Source: RGIG1959 sp045604545
GTDB taxonomy: Bacteria > Bacillota > Clostridia > Oscillospirales > Acutalibacteraceae
Direction of reading: 5' to 3'
Length of the DNA: 20,186 bases
Assembly: GCA_045604545.1 (NCBI GenBank)
Contig: JAZUOG010000032.1
Location: 1 to 20,186 of the forward strand
Both the position numbers and the translations under genes were made by a program. The notes beneath the pieces were generated by a model. That model was not told where the DNA came from. It saw only the letters and a program-made list of their open reading frames with translations, and did no database searches. The stretch's first letter is position 1; every line of letters begins with the position of its first letter. Positions 1 to 7,773 of the stretch are shown one piece after another.

Positions 1-30
1 CGCGTTTAACGCGTGGTTTTCGGTACACAA
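1..30 (-). repeat. Left arm of a 30-bp inverted repeat, cut by the window edge
   Basis: The reverse complement of bases 1-30 matches bases 20031-20060 at 28 of 30 positions. It contains most of a CACGCGTT/AACGCGTG palindrome, which the window start truncates. The repeat may therefore extend further outside the window. It holds no gene. It could be a dispersed intergenic repeat or the mark of a contig end; the window alone cannot decide. Confidence 0.8.
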
Positions 31-34
31 ACAA

Positions 35-85
35 GACCCCCTTGCCTAAAGGGGGTCGATGGCGCAGAATGCGCCGTCGGGGGGA
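35..85 (+). repeat. Two-hairpin dispersed element, copy 1
   Basis: Hairpin A pairs GACCCCC (35-41) with GGGGGTC (51-57) across TTGCCTAAA. Hairpin B pairs GGCGCA (61-66) with TGCGCC (70-75) across a GAA triloop. A G-rich tail GTCGGGGGGAT follows, which could also pair with the C-run of hairpin A. The same plan recurs in inverse orientation at 113-168 and again at 20099-20150. Short intergenic elements of this type are common in gut Clostridia as far as I know. No coding capacity is credible here. Confidence 0.7.
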
Positions 86-112
86 TACCGTTCCCGTATG
101 TTTTCGGGAAAT

Positions 113-168
113 GAATCCCTCCGTCACTCGCGTAAACGCTCGTGCCACCTCCCTTTAGGCAAGGGAGG
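113..168 (-). repeat. Two-hairpin dispersed element, copy 2 (inverted)
   Basis: Read on the minus strand, CCTCCC (168-163) pairs with GGGAGG (153-148) across TTGCCTAAA, identical to the loop of copy 1. A second imperfect hairpin follows (143-126, core GCGT/ACGC), then GACGGAGGGATTC (125-113). Copies 1 and 2 face each other, so the stretch 35-168 could fold as one large imperfect inverted repeat. Bases 169-248 between this copy and the hairpin array show nothing I can name. Confidence 0.7.
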
Positions 169-248
169 CAACGGTTGCCGCCCCTATGTTATCGGTGCGT
201 CGCCGCGGCATGGCGCAAATCTTACGGCGGGCGGTATTTATACAATCC

Positions 249-430
249 GTCGCGTGAAACGCGACTCCGAAATTTTTCATTATTCATAATTCATTTTTCA
301 TTGCCCTTTTACAATCCGTCCGCGAAGCGGACTCCTTCACTCGCACGAAGTGCGAATTTCACTTGCCTGAAGGGCAAATTTCACCCGACCGCAGGTCGGA
401 TTTCACCGAGCGCAACGCGCTCGATTTCAC
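249..430. repeat. Array of short hairpins with different stems
   Basis: Six small hairpins have stems of 6-7 bp and three-base loops. They are GTCGCGT/ACGCGAC (249-265), GTCCGC/GCGGAC (318-332), TCGCAC/GTGCGA (341-355), TTGCCT/GGGCAA with a terminal wobble (363-377), CCGACC/GGTCGG (385-399) and CGAGCGC/GCGCTCG (407-423). The loops are GAA in the first four, then GCA and AAC. The last four units are each followed by exactly ATTTCAC, giving a 22-24 base period. Stems differ but stay paired, so structure and spacer are conserved rather than stem sequence. Bases 266-317 are AT-rich with several TTCATT-like words. The array lies just beyond the gyrA terminator. Confidence 0.8.
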
Positions 431-437
431 TGAAAAA

Positions 438-460
438 GGCACCCCGAAGGGTGCCTTTTT
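438..460 (-). terminator. Rho-independent terminator after gyrA
   Basis: GGCACCC (438-444) pairs with GGGTGCC (449-455), flanked by A5 on one side and T5 on the other. On the minus strand the loop is TTCG, a very stable tetraloop type, and the transcript would end in a U-run. The hairpin starts about 20 bases after the gyrA stop codon. With A and T runs on both sides it could work in both directions. Confidence 0.9.
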
Positions 461-478
461 CTATGGGGTGCCTTTTTC

Positions 479-2995
479 TTACTCTTCTGTTTCTTCCGCT
501 CCTTCGTCGGCGCCTTCGGTGTCGACGGGTTTGACGGTTTCGACGGAATCGTCATGGGGCGCGGTCACCATCGAGACGATGCGGTGACCGTCGGCAACGC
601 GCATGATGCGCACGCCCTTCGACGGACGGCGACACTGACGGATCTCGTCCATACGCATACGAATGAGCACGCCGTCGGAGGTGATGAGAATGAGGTCGTC
701 TTCAGGATCCACCACACGAATGCCCGCGACATGACCGTAGGTATCCACATGATAGTTACGAAGACCCTTACCGCCACGGGACTGAATGCGGTAGTTGTCA
801 AACGCGGACAGACGACCGTAGCCGGTCTGGGCGACCGTCAGCAACAGCTTCGTGTCGTCGCAGATCTCCATGCCGACCACTTCATCGTCCTCGGCAAGGT
901 TGAGTGCCTTCACGCCGCGCGCCGTTCTGCCGATGACGCGGGCATCGTTTTCGTCAAAGCGGATCGCCATGCCGTTTTTGGTGGCGACGACCAGCGACTG
1001 GTAACCGTCGGTCTCGAGCACCTGCACAAGGCTGTCGCCTTCGTCGAGGTCAATCGCAATGAGACCGTTGCGGCGGGAGTTCTGATAGGCATCGAGGCGG
1101 GTACGCTTGATGATGCCGTTTTTGGTGATCATCACGAGGTAGCGTCCCTCGCTGTCAACCACAGCGGGCACACCGATCATCATCGTCACCTTTTCCTCGC
1201 TCTCAAGCGGCAGAAGGTTGACGATGTTCATGCCTTTCGACGTGCGGCTGCCCTCGGGCACTTCGTAACCCTTCAGGCGATACACACGACCGGCATTCGT
1301 AAAGCACATGAGGTTGTCGTGGGTCGAGCAGATGAGCATCTTCTCGGCGACGTCCTCCTCGCGGGTGGTCATGCCGCGGATACCGCGACCGCCGCGACGC
1401 TGTGCCTTGTACACATCTGCCGCCTGGCGTTTCATGTAACCGAAGCGGGTCATCGTGATGACGCAGTCCTCTTCGGGAATGAGGTCTTCGATATCCACCT
1501 CGCCGCTGACGACCGAGATGGAGGTGCGGCGTTCGTCGCCGTACTTGTCGCGCATCTTGAAGCATTCTTCCTTCACGATGGCGAGCACGCGGTTGTGATC
1601 GGCGAGAATGGATTCGAGGTCGGCGATCTTCACGCGAAGCGCACCAAGCTCTTCGTCGATCTTGAGAATTTCTAAGCCCGCGAGCTGTCCGAGACGCATC
1701 TTGACGATCGCGTCGGCTTGCACATCGTCAAAATCAAACTTCTCCATCAAGCCCTGCTTGGCCTGCGGAATGTCGGGCGAATGACGAATGATGGCGATGA
1801 TCTCATCGATGATATCGGTCGCACGGCGCAGAGCATCGAGAATATGCTCGCGTTCTTTGGCCTTTCTCAGATCGAAACGGGTGCGACGCTCGATAACCTC
1901 GCACTGGAACTTGACATATTCCTCAAGCATCTGCTTGAGGTTGAGAATACGCGGCACACCGCCCACCAGCGCGAGCATGATCGCGCCGAAGGTGATCTGC
2001 AGCTGGGTGAACTTGTACAGCTGGTTGAGCACGACCTGCGGATTGGCGGTCTTTTTCAGTTCAATGACGATGCAGATGCCGTCTTTGTTGGAATAGTCGA
2101 CAACGTCCTTGATGCCTTCGACGCGCTTTTCGTCGGCGAGCTCGACGATGTTTTTGACGATATTGGTTTTGTTGACTTTATAGGGGATCTCGGTCACAAC
2201 AATGCGGAAATCGCCGTTTTGCTGTTCCTCGATCTCGGCACGGGCGCGCAGGACAATGCGGCCGCGACCGGTGGCGTACGCCGCGCGGATACCCGAATGA
2301 CCCATGATGATGCCGCCGGTGGGGAAATCGGGACCCTTGATGTAATCCATCAGCTCGAAGATGTCGATGTCGGGATTGTCGATGAGCGCGCAGATCGCGT
2401 CGATAACCTCACAAAGGTTGTGCGGCGGGATCTCGGTCGCCATACCGACGGCGATACCCGACGAGCCGTTGACGAGCAGGTTCGGAAAACGGGACGGCAA
2501 CACCACCGGCTCCTTGAGTCGGTCGTCATAGTTGGGCGCGAAATCGATGGTATCCTTTTCGATGTCGGTGAGCATATCCAGCGACATTTTGTTCATGCGG
2601 GACTCGGTGTAACGATATGCCGCCGCGCCGTCGCCGTCGATGGAGCCGAAGTTACCGTGACCGTCGATCAGCGGATAACGGAGCGAGAAATCCTGTGCCA
2701 TACGCACCATCGCGTCATACACCGACGCGTCACCGTGCGGGTGATAACGACCCAGCACCGCACCGACGGTGTCCGCGCACTTACGGTAGGCGCGGTCGGG
2801 TGTCAGGTTGTTCTCGTGCATGGTGTAGAGAATACGGCGGTGAACGGGCTTGAGTCCGTCACGCACATCGGGAAGCGCGCGCGCGACAATAACCGACATG
2901 GAATATTCCATGAAGGATTTCTTCATTTCCTTTTCCAGTTCGACTGCCAGCATTCGGTTTTCTTGTTGCATTTCGGGCGTTTTCTGTTCGTCCAC
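479..2995 (-). CDS. gyrA: DNA gyrase subunit A
   Basis: This is the DNA breakage-reunion subunit of the A2B2 gyrase that introduces negative supercoils. The protein has 838 residues, the usual length. The catalytic tyrosine is Y129 in AAYRYTESR. The C-terminal wrapping domain begins near residue 510 and carries a canonical GyrA box, QRRGGRG (532-538), which separates it from ParC. The position equivalent to E. coli Ser83 is alanine (A90 in HGDASVYD), while Asp94 (E. coli Asp87) is kept. The start is GTG at 2995: an in-frame stop lies just upstream and GGAAAGGA sits about 10 bases before it. The C-terminus is an acidic tail. It is the last gene of the gyrB-led run, 64 bases after the preceding membrane-protein gene, and is followed by a strong terminator. 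Confidence 0.98.
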   Translation of the reverse strand: MDEQKTPEMQQENRMLAVELEKEMKKSFMEYSMSVIVARALPDVRDGLKPVHRRILYTMHENNLTPDRAYRKCADTVGAVLGRYHPHGDASVYDAMVRMAQDFSLRYPLIDGHGNFGSIDGDGAAAYRYTESRMNKMSLDMLTDIEKDTIDFAPNYDDRLKEPVVLPSRFPNLLVNGSSGIAVGMATEIPPHNLCEVIDAICALIDNPDIDIFELMDYIKGPDFPTGGIIMGHSGIRAAYATGRGRIVLRARAEIEEQQNGDFRIVVTEIPYKVNKTNIVKNIVELADEKRVEGIKDVVDYSNKDGICIVIELKKTANPQVVLNQLYKFTQLQITFGAIMLALVGGVPRILNLKQMLEEYVKFQCEVIERRTRFDLRKAKEREHILDALRRATDIIDEIIAIIRHSPDIPQAKQGLMEKFDFDDVQADAIVKMRLGQLAGLEILKIDEELGALRVKIADLESILADHNRVLAIVKEECFKMRDKYGDERRTSISVVSGEVDIEDLIPEEDCVITMTRFGYMKRQAADVYKAQRRGGRGIRGMTTREEDVAEKMLICSTHDNLMCFTNAGRVYRLKGYEVPEGSRTSKGMNIVNLLPLESEEKVTMMIGVPAVVDSEGRYLVMITKNGIIKRTRLDAYQNSRRNGLIAIDLDEGDSLVQVLETDGYQSLVVATKNGMAIRFDENDARVIGRTARGVKALNLAEDDEVVGMEICDDTKLLLTVAQTGYGRLSAFDNYRIQSRGGKGLRNYHVDTYGHVAGIRVVDPEDDLILITSDGVLIRMRMDEIRQCRRPSKGVRIMRVADGHRIVSMVTAPHDDSVETVKPVDTEGADEGAEETEE

Positions 2996-3059
2996 TGAAC
3001 ATCATTCCTTTCCGTAGGACAGGTTCGTTCGATTTATACTGATCCGTTTTGGGAATTAT

Positions 3060-4178
3060 TTACCGTTTCGGGGGAAAATGCGCATCTACCACCGCGGAAA
3101 ACGCGTCGAAATCGTCGATGTGGCGTTTCGGAATGCGCACGATCTGGTCAAGACCGCAAAATTCCACATAATCGGGATAGGCGGTGACATATTTGAGGCT
3201 GTTCCACTGCATGAACACCTTGCGGTCCGCACCGCGTGAGGTGATCATCACGCCGTGATCGGTCAGTTCAAAGCGGATACGGGTGTTTTCTCCGTTCATG
3301 GCCGCTTGCTTTGACCTTGTCGATGACGACAGCAGTGACAACAACAGCATACCGATGACAACACCCAAGGCGCCGATGAAAAACCACAAGAGTGACTCCC
3401 CGATCATCGCCATCATCGAGCCCATCAGCATCGCAAAGATCACGATTGTCGGCAGAGAGTCAACATATTGTTTGTTTCCCGTGTCTTTGATCTGGGCCTT
3501 GATCTCGTCCGGTTCAAAGGTCACTTCACAGGTATACAGCGTTTTAGCGGCGGCGGGAAGCGCGCGCCGATCGATGGGCGCCGCTGCTTTCGCGGGCATA
3601 CGGGAGACGACACGGCGGTGAATACGACTGCCTTGAGCAAATACCGCTTCACGCACCGCAGACGCCATATCGGGCGTCATGCAACGGGGCGGCAACACGA
3701 TCGCCTTGGGAGATCCCGCCGTAAACAGCGCCATGAATGTGTCGGTTTCGAGAAACATCGCTTTCTCGTCGAGCGGCACGGTGACCTGTTCGTCCTCACC
3801 GACGATTTTGGTGATTTCCAGGCGGTTGACGATCAGCTCGCCGTAATAGCCGTTTGTGTTGCCCGCGTCATACAGCATCGCCGCTTTGCGACGGATACGG
3901 GCGGGAAAGAGAAAATAGGTCAGCGCGGCGCTGACAAGCGTCACACCGAGCACCGTCAGCATCAGCCAGTCGACCACACCGTCCTGCACATAGACCATCA
4001 CGGTGAACACGATGGTGATCACCGCATAGACCGCAAACAAAATCATGGACGGCTTTTGCATTCGCAACGTGCCGAACCGTTTCGCGACCGTCATATAATA
4101 CTCGATAAATTCGTCTTTTGTCAGATCGATCGGCATGCCCATCGGGCGTGCCTGTGATTGTTCATTTTGATAATCCAT
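3060..4178 (-). CDS. Membrane protein with two fused YcxB-like modules
   Basis: The 372-residue protein is two copies of one module. Module 1 (about 17-180) has an N-terminal strand motif (PIDLTKDEF), helices at about 45-66 and 70-91, and a soluble part ending in VLPPRCMTPDMASAV. Module 2 (about 214-370) has EVTFEPDEI, helices at about 243-261 and 263-284, and ends QIVRIPKRHIDDFDAF. The second ending closely resembles the C-terminal domain of the YcxB-like family (W-x-x-L then I-P-K-R). Function is unknown for this family as far as I know. Its ATG shares one base with the stop of the gene before it (TGATG), suggesting translational coupling. The upstream neighbours are single-module relatives. 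Assignment to the family is by motif recognition only. Confidence 0.75.
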   Translation of the reverse strand: MDYQNEQSQARPMGMPIDLTKDEFIEYYMTVAKRFGTLRMQKPSMILFAVYAVITIVFTVMVYVQDGVVDWLMLTVLGVTLVSAALTYFLFPARIRRKAAMLYDAGNTNGYYGELIVNRLEITKIVGEDEQVTVPLDEKAMFLETDTFMALFTAGSPKAIVLPPRCMTPDMASAVREAVFAQGSRIHRRVVSRMPAKAAAPIDRRALPAAAKTLYTCEVTFEPDEIKAQIKDTGNKQYVDSLPTIVIFAMLMGSMMAMIGESLLWFFIGALGVVIGMLLLSLLSSSTRSKQAAMNGENTRIRFELTDHGVMITSRGADRKVFMQWNSLKYVTAYPDYVEFCGLDQIVRIPKRHIDDFDAFSAVVDAHFPPKR

Positions 4179-4669
4179 CAGTTCTGTTGTCCTTTTTTCA
4201 GAAGTTCCTTCACCGTCGCCGATTCCTCATCGGTCATCGCGCGCACGGGAATGCACACGGTCAGCTCTCCCGCAAACGAGAACGACAGCATCGTGGCGGT
4301 GGTGACGACATCGGTGACAAGGGAAAGCGGGAGCGTCCCCTCCACCGTCGCACTGCGCACCGTGAGGGTATCGTCGGAGAAGGTCAGTTGCATCGCCTGT
4401 CTGAGATCGTCGCTGTCGTCATAGCGACGACCGCCCTCCCCTTTTCGGAGCATCGGCAAAAGCAGCGGATTGATCAACAGTCCCAGCACGCCGCACAGCA
4501 TCAGCAACACACCAAACTGCGACACGCCGCCCGCATACATCGTTTCCGCCGCCGCCATCAGCACAAGGAGCAATCCGACACCCGTCACCCAAGCGGGCTT
4601 CGGCGCTGTTTCGGCGCAGAACTGCAGATATTCTTCTCTTGTGCATCGCACCGACAATGACAGCGTCAT
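4178..4669 (-). CDS. Small membrane protein, YcxB-like module
   Basis: The 163-residue protein has a short N-terminal strand motif (LSVRCTREEYLQF), two predicted helices at about 27-47 and 51-73, a basic/acidic linker and a soluble C-terminal part ending VCIPVRAMTDEES. That ending aligns with the IP-containing motif of its neighbours. The start at 4669 is preceded by GGAGGAGGA at 8-9 bases; an ATG seven bases upstream opens a different frame and is not used. Its stop overlaps the start of the next gene. Function unknown; it is probably part of one operon and perhaps one complex with the adjacent paralogues. Confidence 0.7.
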   Translation of the reverse strand: MTLSLSVRCTREEYLQFCAETAPKPAWVTGVGLLLVLMAAAETMYAGGVSQFGVLLMLCGVLGLLINPLLLPMLRKGEGGRRYDDSDDLRQAMQLTFSDDTLTVRSATVEGTLPLSLVTDVVTTATMLSFSFAGELTVCIPVRAMTDEESATVKELLKKGQQN

Positions 4670-4693
4670 GTCTCATTCCTCCTCCTGTTTTTT

Positions 4694-5224
4694 TCAGCGC
4701 TTCACACGCGCAAACACATCGCGGAAAAACCGCAGGGTTTCTTCACGTTCGGCGAACGCGGCTTTTTCCAAGATCACCGCCTGATCATCATCGGTGATAA
4801 GCACAAATCGCGCATCGGTTTCCACACAGTGCCGCACTCTGGCATATTCCACACGGCGGGTCAGTGTGTCCCCGCACAGCGTCATATCATCGGCAGTCAT
4901 CGTCACCGTCACGTGATTTGACAACGCATCAAACACCGAAAAGTCCTGTTCGGCGTGGGATTTGATGCGTTCGGGAAGGATCATCAGAAACGTCACGGGA
5001 AACGCCGCCGCCGCGAGAATGAGCAACATGCCCTGCATCAGCAGTTCCATGGTGCGCATACTGCCACCGAACAAAATCGACAGTCCCGACACGATCAAAA
5101 CAGCGGAAAACGCCAGTGCCGCCGGGGTAAACCGCAGGATACCGCGTTTTTTGGAACGGATCAACCGTGAAGCGATGTAGGCGTCGCGATCAATGGTTTG
5201 TGTAAATGACGCGGGAGCAAGCAT
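4694..5224 (-). CDS. Small membrane protein, YcxB-like module (divergent)
   Basis: The 176-residue protein shows the same plan: FTQTIDRDAY near the N-terminus, two predicted helices at about 33-53 and 62-83, then a soluble domain ending VILEKAAFAEREETLRFF. It lacks the proline of the shared IP motif and is the most divergent of the five modules in this cluster. AAAGGAG lies 10 bases before the ATG. It starts 21 bases after the preceding stop. Function unknown. Confidence 0.68.
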   Translation of the reverse strand: MLAPASFTQTIDRDAYIASRLIRSKKRGILRFTPAALAFSAVLIVSGLSILFGGSMRTMELLMQGMLLILAAAAFPVTFLMILPERIKSHAEQDFSVFDALSNHVTVTMTADDMTLCGDTLTRRVEYARVRHCVETDARFVLITDDDQAVILEKAAFAEREETLRFFRDVFARVKR

Positions 5225-5245
5225 TGCTGTGTGTCTCCTTTCCGA

Positions 5246-5782
5246 TCATCGTCCGTGACGACGGGGTTGTTCGGTACTGTCGGCGGTTTTTTGCAAAAGG
5301 TACTGCCATTGTTCTTCGGTGAGAAGGCTTTTCGGCACCACGATCACCTCATCGCTCGCAAAGCGGAACACCATCGTCTGAAACGGGTGATCGGGATCGG
5401 GTTGGTGGCAGTAAAACGAATCGTAGGGATAGTAAGCCTTGTCGGGCTGTTCCTCGCCGAAGTCAATGCCGTCTTCAAACACCCACATTTTCGCCGATGT
5501 ACCGCTCTCGACGGTGTCCTTTGCCATTGACTTCATTTGCCACACCGGCACAAACCACATCACGGGAATGAGCACGGCGGCGACGATCGCAATACACAGC
5601 GACATTCGGTCGTGGGCGGCGTCCGTCACAAATGCAACCAACGACCAGCCCGCCACCAAAGCAAGCGCGATCGTCTGCGCAACCAGTCGCAGTGTGGAGG
5701 CGCGGCGCACTCCCGACCGTTTGAGTCCGTCAACCAGCTCGTCTTCGGTCGGCGTGAGCCTCACTTGAAACAACATAGTCAT
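5246..5782 (-). CDS. Small membrane protein, YcxB-like module
   Basis: The 178-residue protein has the N-terminal motif FQVRLTPTEDEL, two predicted helices at about 31-52 and 60-81, and a soluble domain with VFEDGIDF and a C-terminal VIVVPKSLLTEEQWQYL. This fits the YcxB-like C-terminal pattern. The Shine-Dalgarno AAAAGGA overlaps the gyrB stop codon, so it is almost certainly cotranscribed with gyrB. Function unknown. A second in-frame ATG two codons later could be the real start. Confidence 0.7.
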   Translation of the reverse strand: MTMLFQVRLTPTEDELVDGLKRSGVRRASTLRLVAQTIALALVAGWSLVAFVTDAAHDRMSLCIAIVAAVLIPVMWFVPVWQMKSMAKDTVESGTSAKMWVFEDGIDFGEEQPDKAYYPYDSFYCHQPDPDHPFQTMVFRFASDEVIVVPKSLLTEEQWQYLLQKTADSTEQPRRHGR

Positions 5783-5797
5783 AGGGGTTTCGTCCTT

Positions 5798-7738
5798 TTA
5801 GATGTCCAGATTGCTGACATACTGGGCGTTCTTTTCGATGAATTCTTTACGCGGTTCGACCTTGTCGCCCATCAGAATGGTGATGATCTCGTCCGCTTCG
5901 TTGAAGTCCTCGAGCTTGACCTGATACATGGTGCGGAACGCCGGATCCATCGTGGTCTCCCACAGCTGATCGGGGTCCATCTCACCGAGACCTTTGTAGC
6001 GCTGAATGTCCGCGTTGCCGCCGAGCTCTTCGATGTAGTCGTCGCGCTCCGCATCGGAGAAGGCATAGCGCACCTGCTTACCCTTGGAGATCTTGAACAG
6101 CGGCGGCTGAGCAATATAGATATGTCCGTGCTCAATGAGCGGACGCATAAAGCGGAAGAAGAAGGTGAGCAGCAGTGTGCGGATATGTGAGCCGTCGACA
6201 TCGGCATCCGCCATGATGATGACCTTGCCGTAACGCAGTTTCGACAGATCGAATTCTTCGCCGATGCCGGTGCCGAGGGCGACGATCATCGGGGTGAGCT
6301 TATCATTGCCGAATACCTTGTCGATGCGGGCTTTTTCGACGTTGAGCATCTTGCCCCACATGGACAAAATTGCCTGGAAGTTGCGGTCACGACCGAGCTT
6401 TGCCGAGCCACCTGCCGAATCACCCTCGACGATGTACAGTTCGGTACGTTCGGGGTCACGCCAGATGCAGTCGGCGAGCTTGTCGGGCATGCGCATGGAA
6501 GACAGGCTGGTTTTCTTGCGCGCCTTTTCACGCGCTTTTTGTGCCGCTTCGCGCACGCGGGCGGCGTTGATGGCTTTGTCGAGAATGGCGCGCGCCACGG
6601 CGGGGTTTTCTTCAAAGAACGGCACAAGCTTGTCGTTTAACAGTCTTGTGACCAGCTTACCGATGGCGGTGTTGCCGAGCTTGGCTTTTGTCTGGCTTTC
6701 AAACTGCGCATCGGTCAGCTTGACGCTCACGACCGCCGCCAGACCCTCACGCACGTCATCACCCTTCAGGTTGCTGTCGCCGTCCTTGAGCATCTTATAT
6801 TTGCGGGCATAATCGTTGAAAATGCGTTGCAGACCGTTCTTGAACGCCTGTTCATGCGTACCGCCGTCGATGGTGTGCATGTTGTTGGCGTAGGAAACGA
6901 TCGTCTCGTTGTAGCTGTCGGTATACTGGAACGCGGCTTCCGCGACGGAATCACCGTCAGCGATGGAGATGTGGATCACTTCCTCATGAAGCGGCACGTT
7001 ACCACGGGTTTTGTTCATGTATTCGACGAACGAGGAAATACCGCCTTCATAGCAGAAGCTCTCCTCTTTGATGTCTTCCTCATTGCGCAGGTCGCTCAGC
7101 GTGATGGTCAGACCGGCATTGAGGAATGCCTGCTCACGCAGACGCTTTTGCAGTGTTTCATAGTCAAACACCGTCGTGTCGGTGAAAATATCGGCATCGG
7201 GCTTGAAACGAATGAAGGTACCGGTCGCGTCGGTGTCACCGATGACGGCAAGGTCGGTTTTGATGTTGCCCTTTTCAAAACGCTGGGCATAGACATGACC
7301 CTCGCGGGAAATTTCCACTTCCAGAAATTCCGACAACGCGTTTACGACCGACGAACCGACGCCGTGAAGACCGCCCGCGACTTTGTAGCCGCCGCCGCCG
7401 AATTTACCGCCGGCGTGAAGGACGGTGAGAACGACCGTGACAGACGGCAGACCGAGTTTTTCATTCATACCGACGGGAATACCGCGTCCGTTATCGCGCA
7501 CGGTGATGATATCGCCGGGAAGGATCTCCACCTCGATATGGGTGCAATATCCCGCAAGTGCTTCGTCGATGGAGTTATCGACGATTTCATAGACAAGGTG
7601 ATGAAGTCCCCTCTCACCCGTCGAGCCGATATACATACCGGGGCGTTTTCTGACCGCTTCAAGTCCTTCGAGAACCTGAATCTGACTTTCGTCATAGGTT
7701 TCTTCGACAGCGGTGTTCAATTGATTTTCGGTGTTCAT
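5798..7738 (-). CDS. gyrB: DNA gyrase subunit B
   Basis: This is the ATPase subunit of gyrase. The 646 residues match the Gram-positive length. The GHKL ATP site shows the general base E51 in EIVDNSIDEA, the RDNGRGIP turn (81-88), the glycine-rich lid GGLHGVG (122-128) and Q349-T-K351. The TOPRIM domain shows EGDSAGGSAK (438-447) and the metal-binding DADVD (511-515), then QRYKGLGEM (579-587). The usually conserved L-P-L-[RK]-G-K is L-S-M-W-G-K here (458-463), so the position of E. coli Lys447 is Trp461. AAAAGGGGG precedes the ATG by about 11 bases. It lies between remB and the YcxB-like cluster. Confidence 0.98.
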   Translation of the reverse strand: MNTENQLNTAVEETYDESQIQVLEGLEAVRKRPGMYIGSTGERGLHHLVYEIVDNSIDEALAGYCTHIEVEILPGDIITVRDNGRGIPVGMNEKLGLPSVTVVLTVLHAGGKFGGGGYKVAGGLHGVGSSVVNALSEFLEVEISREGHVYAQRFEKGNIKTDLAVIGDTDATGTFIRFKPDADIFTDTTVFDYETLQKRLREQAFLNAGLTITLSDLRNEEDIKEESFCYEGGISSFVEYMNKTRGNVPLHEEVIHISIADGDSVAEAAFQYTDSYNETIVSYANNMHTIDGGTHEQAFKNGLQRIFNDYARKYKMLKDGDSNLKGDDVREGLAAVVSVKLTDAQFESQTKAKLGNTAIGKLVTRLLNDKLVPFFEENPAVARAILDKAINAARVREAAQKAREKARKKTSLSSMRMPDKLADCIWRDPERTELYIVEGDSAGGSAKLGRDRNFQAILSMWGKMLNVEKARIDKVFGNDKLTPMIVALGTGIGEEFDLSKLRYGKVIIMADADVDGSHIRTLLLTFFFRFMRPLIEHGHIYIAQPPLFKISKGKQVRYAFSDAERDDYIEELGGNADIQRYKGLGEMDPDQLWETTMDPAFRTMYQVKLEDFNEADEIITILMGDKVEPRKEFIEKNAQYVSNLDI

Positions 7739-7773
7739 ACTGGCTTGTCCCCCTTTTCAGGTCGCTGTTCAAT

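Noticed and set aside
318..430. CRISPR-like regular array
   Set aside because: The constant part is only seven bases and the variable parts are palindromes, with no cas genes nearby.
59..587. Short open frames in the left repeat region
   Set aside because: They run through hairpin repeats, lack ribosome sites and have no recognisable composition.
554..2998. Two long plus-strand open frames opposite gyrA
   Set aside because: They are mirror frames produced by codon bias of gyrA, with His/Asp/Val-rich composition and no family motifs.
4909..4916. TCACGTGA as a possible parS site
   Set aside because: Only the eight central bases match; the outer half-sites do not, and it lies in a coding region.
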